DNA of 11,529 nt. It comes from an uncultured Lachnospiraceae bacterium (GTDB lineage: Bacteria; Bacillota_A; Clostridia; Lachnospirales; Lachnospiraceae). Made by a program: the position numbers and the translations under genes. Shown here in pieces: positions 6,153 to 11,529 of the stretch. Where the stretch lies: assembly GCA_910587905.1 (NCBI GenBank), contig CAJUOF010000299.1:1-11529 (forward strand). The letters run 5' to 3'. The notes beneath the pieces were generated by a model that did not search any database, was not told the DNA's origin, and worked only from the letters and a program-made list of their open reading frames with translations. Positions within the stretch are counted from its first letter, which is position 1. Each line of letters starts with the position of its first letter.

Positions 6153-6204
6153 ATTCAGATTAAAAATTCCGGTTAAGAGTTCCGATCAAGAATTCAAGTC
6201 AAAC
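6153..6204. repeat. four imperfect 13-bp tandem repeats
   Basis: Four consecutive 13-mers: ATTCAGATTAAAA (6153), ATTCCGGTTAAGA (6166), GTTCCGATCAAGA (6179), ATTCAAGTCAAAC (6192). The shared pattern is RTTC-N3-T-N-AA-N2 with a 13-bp period. The array fills the gap between the EamA start region and the GNAT stop and overlaps the last residues of the GNAT gene. Confidence 0.6.
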
Positions 6205-6651
6205 TTCCTTTGTCATGACAAAATTTGTAAGGAAGATTCCCCGACGCTCTACCTGCTGTTCCTTTACAAGCTTATAACCTCTCTTCTCAAAAAAGCCCCT
6301 TGCCGTGATCGAAGCGTGCGTAACGATCTCATCCACACCCACGGCCCGCTCCAGTTCATTGCAGATCGCAGTGGCGATCCCCTTTCCCTGATGGTTCCTA
6401 TGGACGTACAATCGGTCAAGATAACCGGCAGCGTCTATATCCCCAAATCCCACGATCCTCCCGCCGTCGAGGGCAACCACACTCTCATGCTCCCGAAAGG
6501 ACCGGTCCCATTGCTCCAAATCCATGTTCCCCGCCGCCCATGCGTCCAACTGTTCTTTCGAATAATCCTTCGCATTGACCGTGTGGACCGTGTCATAAAA
6601 AAGTTCTGCCGTATCCTCACAGTCCGACGGCCGGTAGGTTCTGATCTGCAT
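6199..6651 (-). CDS. GNAT family N-acetyltransferase
   Basis: A 150-residue GNAT of a common Firmicutes subtype that starts MQIRTYRPSDCEDTAELFYD and continues TVHTVNAKDYSKEQLDAWA (21-39). Motif A is YLDRLYVHRNHQGKGIATAI (77-96) with loop QGKGIA; the FFEKRGYKLVKEQ turn (120-132) follows. The acceptor is unknown. ATG at 6651 is chosen because GGAGAG lies 5 nt upstream and the family normally begins with this MQIRxY motif; an in-frame start ten codons earlier is not needed. The gene lies 49 nt downstream of the TetR gene and may be read with it. Confidence 0.92.
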   Translation of the reverse strand: MQIRTYRPSDCEDTAELFYDTVHTVNAKDYSKEQLDAWAAGNMDLEQWDRSFREHESVVALDGGRIVGFGDIDAAGYLDRLYVHRNHQGKGIATAICNELERAVGVDEIVTHASITARGFFEKRGYKLVKEQQVERRGIFLTNFVMTKEV

Positions 6652-6700
6652 CTTCACTCTCCAGGCTTTGTTTTTTTGCACAGAAAAATCCGGCGTATGC

Positions 6701-7231
6701 TCACATGAAATTTAAGAACATATCAGCCAGCTCTTTGGGGGACTCCTTGCACCCGCCCATCAGCCAAAATTTAAAAATATTGAAAAAGCCGCCGGAGGTG
6801 AACATCTGCCGATATTGCTCCTTGCGGGTCCCGGCGTTTTTCAGAAAGTACTTGTCAAAAATATCCCCGATGATATGCAGCAAATGATTGTTCAGCAGGG
6901 TAAGGCAAAACTCCTTGTTCCGCTCCAAATGCTCAAACAGCATGACGGTATATTCCCGAAAATTTTTTGTGTCATATCTGAGCCTTTGGGTTTTGACAAA
7001 CTCCATAGTGATCTTATCCGTATATTTCCTCAGGATATCTTCCTTACTCTCAAAATTTCGGTAGAACGAAGCCCTCCCCACGCCTGCCTTCTCGATCAGT
7101 TCGCTGACGGAGATATCCACGATCGCTTTCTCGGACAGAAGGGAAAGCAGGGAAGATGTAAGCTGCCTGACCACATAGGAGTTCCGTCCCTCATTGCTCA
7201 TCGGTGATACATTTCGCCCCGTTTGTCTCAT
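6701..7231 (-). CDS. TetR/AcrR family transcriptional regulator
   Basis: A 176-residue TetR-type repressor. The DNA-binding helix-turn-helix is residues 37-60, with ISVSELIEKAGVGRASFYRN (40-59) followed by FESKEDILRKY. The C-terminal region (75-176) is the ligand/dimer domain, with a hydrophobic FNIFKFWLMGGCKESPKELA end seen in Clostridial members. Several in-frame starts exist. ATG at 7231 is preferred because GGAAGGG lies 6 nt before it; the weaker alternative at 7201 would leave the HTH intact. It is divergent from the hydrolase gene, so the usual guess is that it represses that gene and itself, and perhaps the GNAT/EamA array downstream of it. The ligand is unknown. Confidence 0.9.
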   Translation of the reverse strand: MRQTGRNVSPMSNEGRNSYVVRQLTSSLLSLLSEKAIVDISVSELIEKAGVGRASFYRNFESKEDILRKYTDKITMEFVKTQRLRYDTKNFREYTVMLFEHLERNKEFCLTLLNNHLLHIIGDIFDKYFLKNAGTRKEQYRQMFTSGGFFNIFKFWLMGGCKESPKELADMFLNFM

Positions 7232-7245
7232 TTTCATCCCTTCCA

Positions 7246-7274
7246 TTGACAGCAAATGCCACCGCTGATACACT
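7246..7274 (+). promoter_or_regulatory. candidate promoter for the alpha/beta hydrolase
   Basis: TTGACA (7246-7251, perfect) and TACACT (7269-7274) with a 17-nt spacer, giving a start near 7281 and a leader of about 76 nt. It overlaps the leader of the TetR transcript. Confidence 0.55.
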
Positions 7275-7281
7275 TATATCA
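7266..7281. promoter_or_regulatory. candidate TetR operator
   Basis: Perfect inverted repeat TGATA-CACTTA-TATCA, 5-bp arms with a 6-bp centre. It covers the -10 box of the hydrolase promoter and the predicted start of the TetR transcript, which is where an autoregulating TetR protein would bind. Arms are short. Confidence 0.4.
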
Positions 7282-7286
7282 TCAAC

Positions 7287-7315
7287 ATTGTAATCCCCGG
7301 AGACGAACCTGTCAA
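7287..7315 (-). promoter_or_regulatory. candidate promoter for the TetR gene and downstream array
   Basis: On the minus strand, TTGACA (7315-7310) and TACAAT (7292-7287) are spaced by exactly 17 nt: 11 of 12 consensus positions. Start near 7280, leader about 50 nt. This is the best promoter in the window. Confidence 0.65.
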
Positions 7316-7356
7316 GAGGGCGCTTCCATTGAATCCACAACAAGAGGGAGTCCGAT

Positions 7357-8325
7357 ATGCTAAAAATCCTTGGAAAAATTTTGTTGGCAATATTGATCGT
7401 CATCATTCTCATTGTTGCAGCCCTGGCCGCCCTTCTCTTCTATTTTAAATACCGGAATGAGCATTACTGGAATTATGCCGAGCCTGCCGGTGAAATCGAA
7501 AAGAAATACACGGCCTTTGGGGACCACGACGTTTCCTACACCGAGTTTGAAGCAGAGAATGCCGACTACGAGAAATACGAGATCTGGTACCCCTCCGACC
7601 TGGCGGAAAGCGACCACACCTGGCCGCTGGTGGTGATGGCCAACGGCACGGGCGTGCCCGCCTCCCAGTACAAAGAAGTGTTTCGCCACCTGGCCTCCTG
7701 GGGCTTCGTCGTTGTCGGAAATGAGGATAAAAACTGCCGTACCGGCGCCTCATCTGCGGCAGCCCTTGACTTTGTGCTTGGCCTGAATCAAGATGAGGTC
7801 AGTGATTTTTGCGACAAAATCGATGTCAGTCATATCGGGATCGCAGGACACTCCCAGGGCGGCGTGGGAGCGGTCAACGCAGTCACCGCTCAGGAAAACG
7901 GGAAGCTGTACCAGGCCGTTTTTGCCGCCAGCACAACCTCTCTTCTCTTTGCAGATGACCATGTTTTGGGAGCTGAATGGCGTTATGACATGTCAAAGAT
8001 AACGATCCCCTGCTTCATGGTCGCCGGGACGGGAAAAGGCGACGCAGGCACCGCCACGGACAAAACAGCCACAGAGGGACAGGGCATCTGTCCGCTCTGG
8101 TCCATGACCGAAAATTACAATGCAATCCCAGATACGGCAGATAAGGTTATGGCGAGAAGAGTTGGAAAAGACCACGGCGACATGCTCCGCTATGCCGACG
8201 GATACATGACCGCCTGGTTTCTGTATTATCTGCAAGGGGACACCCAGGCAGGGGAAGCATTCTTCGGAAGCCATGCCGAGATCCTGTCCAACGAAAACTG
8301 GCAGGATGTCAAAGTCAATCCCTAA
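7357..8325 (+). CDS. membrane-anchored alpha/beta hydrolase
   Basis: A 322-residue serine hydrolase. Residues 4-30 form one strongly hydrophobic helix with no cleavage motif, so it is likely a signal anchor holding the catalytic domain outside. The nucleophile elbow is GIAGHSQGGVGAVNA (161-175), with Ser166. The strand WPLVVMANGTGVPASQY (89-105) probably carries the oxyanion hole, and His273 in KDHGDM is the likely catalytic histidine; the acid is not certain. The arrangement resembles chlorophyllase-like or cutinase/dienelactone-like hydrolases, acting on esters. The substrate is unknown. ATG at 7357 has GAGGGAG about 7 nt upstream. It is divergent from the TetR gene over 125 bp with overlapping promoters, and convergent with the ModE-type gene 50 nt further on. 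Confidence 0.9.
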   Translation: MLKILGKILLAILIVIILIVAALAALLFYFKYRNEHYWNYAEPAGEIEKKYTAFGDHDVSYTEFEAENADYEKYEIWYPSDLAESDHTWPLVVMANGTGVPASQYKEVFRHLASWGFVVVGNEDKNCRTGASSAAALDFVLGLNQDEVSDFCDKIDVSHIGIAGHSQGGVGAVNAVTAQENGKLYQAVFAASTTSLLFADDHVLGAEWRYDMSKITIPCFMVAGTGKGDAGTATDKTATEGQGICPLWSMTENYNAIPDTADKVMARRVGKDHGDMLRYADGYMTAWFLYYLQGDTQAGEAFFGSHAEILSNENWQDVKVNP

Positions 8326-8375
8326 CCTTGCTTTTGTACAAATGCACACGGAGCAGAAAGGCCGTTCTTTTGAAA

Positions 8376-9272
8376 TCACAGATACTCCCGGAAATACCGC
8401 TCAAAGAGCTCCCTCCCGGCGGCTTTTAACTCTTCCACCATCTCGTGATACCGCTCCAGAAAAAGCCGCCCCTCCTCCGTGATCAGGGAACTCCCCCCGT
8501 TTTTCCCCCCCTTGCTCCGCTCCAAGAACAGAAAACCCATCTCCTTTTCCGCCTGATTCACCATTTTCCAGCCCTTGGAATAGGACATGTTCATCTGGGC
8601 GGCGGCCGCTTGAATGGAACCGGTCTCGTCCACCCGTCTCAGAAACTCATAGACTCCCGGCCCGAAGAACTCGTTTTCTTTCTCAAGGACCAGCCGGAAG
8701 CGGAACCGGAGCTTTCTCAAATCCCTCTGCCCCCTTATGTATTCCTCCGCCCGTCTCAGGCCGTTTTCTTCCAATAGAGAAAGGACGCAGCCCGCATCCT
8801 CCGTGGGAATTCTCTCCGCTTCTTCGATTTTTTGTCCCGGCACGTAGAGTCTAGGCCAGCCCTCCTTCCCCTCGTGCACGGGCATGGACGGCTCCTGGCA
8901 GGCCACAAGCGTTTCAAGGAGCTCCTGAGAGAAAACGGGATACTCTGCCGGAATCACCAGAACCCGGTCCATGTACCTTTCCGCCTCCAGGAGGCCGGCC
9001 CGGAGGGACCCTTCCCGGTCATGCTCCCGCCAGCCCCCATCCTCAATACAGATCACCTGGTTGTGGACCAGGTGGCTCCTGAGAGTCTCCGCCCCATGTC
9101 CCGTGAGCACCAGGATGGGGGAGACCGCCGCCCTCCTGAGGGCGGCAACCTCCCTCTTGATGACCGTGATACCGTCCAAAACCTGCATGGGAAGAAAGAC
9201 CGGAGTCTCCCCCCTGTCCCGAAGTATGGTTTCATAGTTGAAAGAAGCCAGGATCAGTGCGCCTGTTCTCAT
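8376..9272 (-). CDS. degenerate MobA-like nucleotidyltransferase domain fused to ModE-type winged helix
   Basis: A 298-residue fusion. Residues 1-175 resemble a MobA/CTP-transferase-type Rossmann domain: GALILAS (4-10), DGITVIKREVAALRRA (33-48), ILVLTGHGAETLRSHL (53-68) and VLVIPAEYPVFS (104-115). The usual glycine-rich AGGxSxRMG loop with its lysine is absent (LASFNYE...FLPM), and the PxDxP metal site reads PAEYP, so catalysis is doubtful. Residues 205-290 are a ModE N-terminal domain: TGSIQAAAAQMNMSYSKGWK (217-236) and ERSKGGKNGGSSLITEEG (251-268). No molybdate-binding MOP domain follows. It is likely a molybdenum-responsive regulator of the importer genes. ATG at 9272 is chosen because the GTGGGGAG ahead of it is the ribosome binding site; an in-frame GTG at 9287 is part of that site. 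Confidence 0.85.
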   Translation of the reverse strand: MRTGALILASFNYETILRDRGETPVFLPMQVLDGITVIKREVAALRRAAVSPILVLTGHGAETLRSHLVHNQVICIEDGGWREHDREGSLRAGLLEAERYMDRVLVIPAEYPVFSQELLETLVACQEPSMPVHEGKEGWPRLYVPGQKIEEAERIPTEDAGCVLSLLEENGLRRAEEYIRGQRDLRKLRFRFRLVLEKENEFFGPGVYEFLRRVDETGSIQAAAAQMNMSYSKGWKMVNQAEKEMGFLFLERSKGGKNGGSSLITEEGRLFLERYHEMVEELKAAGRELFERYFREYL

Positions 9273-9310
9273 AAGCAGTCTCCCCACAGCCCGTTTCTTT
9301 TTATAAAAGG

Positions 9311-11529
9311 TTATTTCATACCGGATCGTTGCAGTCCCAATCCCCGCAGATAAATATCGGGAAAATGATAACGAATCGGGTCAGAAAGACGGCGCTGATA
9401 TTGCTTTAAGACCCCGATATTGATCAAATTCAGAATTTCTTCCCTTGGATTCGAAAATCCACTGTGCTCCAATGCGCTGCTAAGAACCGATTCGTCTACC
9501 GGCGACCGTTGTATGGTATCTTTGAGGCTCTCAAAAAACAGAGCATATTCTTGAAATTCTTCTTTCAAATCAATCACCCGTTTCTCTGACACCTCCGGCA
9601 GTACATCTTCAAAGCATCTGGGTCGTATAATACTTTTGGAGCCGGGCTGTTTTCCTTCTCTTTGCAGTTCGATCTCCTGATCAGACGCTTTGGCAAAAAT
9701 ATCGATCATGCTTCTAGGCACAATAGTTCCCTGCGTGTCAGCCAGCCTGTTTTTAAACCAATTATAAGTAGAAGCTTTGTTGCCGCTGCCCATTTTTACA
9801 CCAACAAGTACAGACAACATATCCCTGTTTTCTTCTTCATTCGTAATTGGAATATATCCCAGCCCGGAAATTTTCTGCATTTGTTTTTTGGTTATATTTT
9901 CATATAGTTTTTTTGCCGATTCTGAGGCGCTGGCAGCCCGTTTCCAAACCATTCCAAATAGCTGATCATATTCCCATGCAATAGTAACGGAATAATTTTT
10001 CAGCTTTACCTTGTCAGGAACATGTACTTCCCGGTCATAAATGTCTTTCCGCAGGAATATTTTGCTCCGAATGTTCTGCATGATCGTTTCATTCATATAC
10101 CACATGTTGATCAAAGCGCTGACAAAGGCTGTGCGGTCTTTCGGCGCAACAATCCGATCCAGCGCATCATAGATGATCGTAACCACCGTATTTTCTTTCC
10201 TGTAATATTGATTGACTTTTTCTAATATGCTTTTGAGCTGATATGCAGTCTCCCCGTTCAAAAACCCGCACTGTTCTGCCGCAAACGGCCTGCCAAATAT
10301 CTCCTTAAGAGGACTGTCCGGGAGCAATGCTTCCAAGCGATGGTCATGCTCCAGCAGAATTCTTAAGGTCTCATAATACAAAAATCCCCGAATCTGTTCT
10401 TCACTGCTCAAACATCCGAAAATATCAATATAATTGGTCGCCTGGGAGGTTCCCACGATCCACTCTGTATGCTCATACTGCTCCATATCCACGTTCAAAT
10501 ATTTTGCCAACGCCCTTGCATATTCATTGTGTTTCAACGCACTGAAAAGCGCTGTTTTTCCCACGCCCTTTTGTCCAAGGATCAAAAACTTTCTCTGATC
10601 AAAAATGAACGTGTAGCCTTTTAAGGGATAAAAATGATTTTGCAGATCCTTTCCCGTGGCAAATTCATCCTCAGCGGCGGCCGTTTCCAACCCTCCCATG
10701 ATATTGGCAAAAGCTTTAACAATCTCTTTGGACTGGGCGGCATCGTCAATCACTGCAAAAGCATCGGAATCGCTCTGCAGAGTGTCCTCGATCACATTGA
10801 GGATTCTTCCATATTCTGCTTCCTGATCTTCGTATCCCTTCAACAATTGATCTGTAGATGAGATCACTTCCAGTCCGGCGTTATAGGTAATATGGATTGG
10901 ATAATGCTCCGCCGTTTCATCATCTGGAAGAATCTCGTTATTCTGATATTTTACATCACAAACACTTAAGGCATGATAAGCGCCTTCGATATATAGCTTC
11001 TTTTCTACCTGAGCCAGCGACTCATTGACAGGAACCTTGCTGTTGATCAACAAAAAAGCAGTCTCACTGTTTTTTAAAACGGGGATCGTCATCCGCATCC
11101 CTTCTATATTCTGCCTGTTGCCATAAAAAAACAGCAAGGCCAGATCCGAATATCTGGTCAGGGTAATGCCGCCGATCTGATGAATTCCGGAACGAGTGTC
11201 AATAAAAATATAGTCCGGCTTCAAGAATGAATCAATTTTGGACAGCAACAGATCAATCGGTGTCTTTTCTTCTTCATAGGCAGGCACGTCCATGTCAAAC
11301 CGCATCAAATTTTTTCGGTAAGCTTCCACATCATTTTGTGCAGCCGTTCCAACTGCGGGCAGAACGTAAATTTCTCCGCCATATTGATTGACATGGCAAT
11401 ATTCCCCAACTGGATACAGATATTCGTCGATGTTGATATCCTCAGAATACACATTGCTTTCCACCAAAAAATCCAGGATTCCGTATTGCGACAGGGCTTC
11501 GTCCGGAAATAAGCTTGACACGCCGGGAG
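9311..11529 (-). CDS. dual ATPase: ParA/MinD-like domain joined to Sll1717/KAP-like P-loop ATPase, N-terminus missing
   Basis: At least 739 codons, open at the window's right edge. Numbering from the codon at 11521, the first visible residues are PG then VSSLFPDE, which fits the segment just after the DxDLExPG motif of ParA-like ATPases, so about 40-50 residues with the KGGVGKT loop lie outside. PDYIFIDTRSGIHQIGG (102-118) is the ParA Walker B region. A second ATPase begins near 290: P-loop FLILGQKGVGKTALFSAL (312-329), Walker B TIIYDALDRIV (448-458) and KIFLRKDIYD (487-496), a combination seen in Sll1717-like and KAP-type ATPases. Residues 675-725 look like a winged helix. It should act in the cytosol as an NTP-driven switch; no catalytic effector domain is visible. 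It is 38 nt upstream of the ModE-type gene but unlike it. Family calls are firmer than any role. Confidence 0.75.
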   Translation of the reverse strand, partial: PGVSSLFPDEALSQYGILDFLVESNVYSEDINIDEYLYPVGEYCHVNQYGGEIYVLPAVGTAAQNDVEAYRKNLMRFDMDVPAYEEEKTPIDLLLSKIDSFLKPDYIFIDTRSGIHQIGGITLTRYSDLALLFFYGNRQNIEGMRMTIPVLKNSETAFLLINSKVPVNESLAQVEKKLYIEGAYHALSVCDVKYQNNEILPDDETAEHYPIHITYNAGLEVISSTDQLLKGYEDQEAEYGRILNVIEDTLQSDSDAFAVIDDAAQSKEIVKAFANIMGGLETAAAEDEFATGKDLQNHFYPLKGYTFIFDQRKFLILGQKGVGKTALFSALKHNEYARALAKYLNVDMEQYEHTEWIVGTSQATNYIDIFGCLSSEEQIRGFLYYETLRILLEHDHRLEALLPDSPLKEIFGRPFAAEQCGFLNGETAYQLKSILEKVNQYYRKENTVVTIIYDALDRIVAPKDRTAFVSALINMWYMNETIMQNIRSKIFLRKDIYDREVHVPDKVKLKNYSVTIAWEYDQLFGMVWKRAASASESAKKLYENITKKQMQKISGLGYIPITNEEENRDMLSVLVGVKMGSGNKASTYNWFKNRLADTQGTIVPRSMIDIFAKASDQEIELQREGKQPGSKSIIRPRCFEDVLPEVSEKRVIDLKEEFQEYALFFESLKDTIQRSPVDESVLSSALEHSGFSNPREEILNLINIGVLKQYQRRLSDPIRYHFPDIYLRGLGLQRSGMK

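Noticed and set aside
8832..9353. Open frame on the plus strand opposite the ModE-type gene
   Set aside because: GC-rich shadow of a well-supported minus-strand gene; Pro/Arg/His-rich composition without motifs.
32..11529. tRNA, rRNA, CRISPR array, insertion sequence or transposase
   Set aside because: I saw no regularly spaced repeats, cloverleaf-type sequence, rRNA stretches or transposase motifs; the only repeats are the ~50-bp pair, the 13-bp array and the short promoter-region repeats listed.

Overview
The window looks like an assembled contig from a mid-GC Gram-positive anaerobe of the Clostridia, most likely a gut Lachnospiraceae relative. Reasons: AGGAGG-type ribosome binding sites before almost every gene, TTG/GTG alternative starts, a lipoprotein-type solute-binding protein, and gene families common there (DUF3788, DUF2442, a BaiN/HI0933-like flavoprotein, a THEP1-like NTPase beside an ABC transporter). 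The taxonomy is inference. The first 31 bases are an Illumina TruSeq adapter tail, not genome, so the left-hand gene is cut by the contig end. The right-hand gene also runs off the window.

Left part (32-4326): a truncated FAD/NAD(P) oxidoreductase, then a compact type-II (BtuCD/FecCD-like) metal or metal-chelate importer. Permease, ATPase and a THEP1-type NTPase form a tight minus-strand operon (gaps of 2 and -8 nt). The lipoprotein binding protein is divergent on the plus strand. The 219-bp intergenic region holds two good promoters facing each other, with an AT-rich direct repeat between their start sites. With the ModE-type regulator at 8376-9272, this suggests molybdate/tungstate uptake and cofactor homeostasis (MolBCA-like). 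The substrate is inferred, not shown.

Middle part (4327-8325): an accessory block. From right to left on the minus strand it holds a TetR regulator, a GNAT acetyltransferase, a half-size EamA transporter, a DUF3788 protein, a small cysteine-rich protein, a second GNAT and a frameshifted DUF2442 remnant. An alpha/beta hydrolase is divergent from the TetR gene across overlapping promoters. There are signs of recent rearrangement: a ~50-bp direct repeat flanking the second GNAT gene, a 3' end of the small cysteine-rich gene that matches the DUF2442 remnant, and a four-unit 13-bp tandem repeat.

Right part (8376-11529): a fusion of a degenerate MobA-like nucleotidyltransferase domain to a ModE-type winged helix. 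Upstream of it on the same strand lies a large protein joining a ParA/MinD-like ATPase domain (its KGGVGKT end is outside the window) to a second P-loop ATPase of the Sll1717-like/KAP-like kind and a possible C-terminal winged helix. I cannot assign this last protein to a named system. It is the best candidate here for an undescribed function such as defence or signalling, but partners would lie beyond the window.
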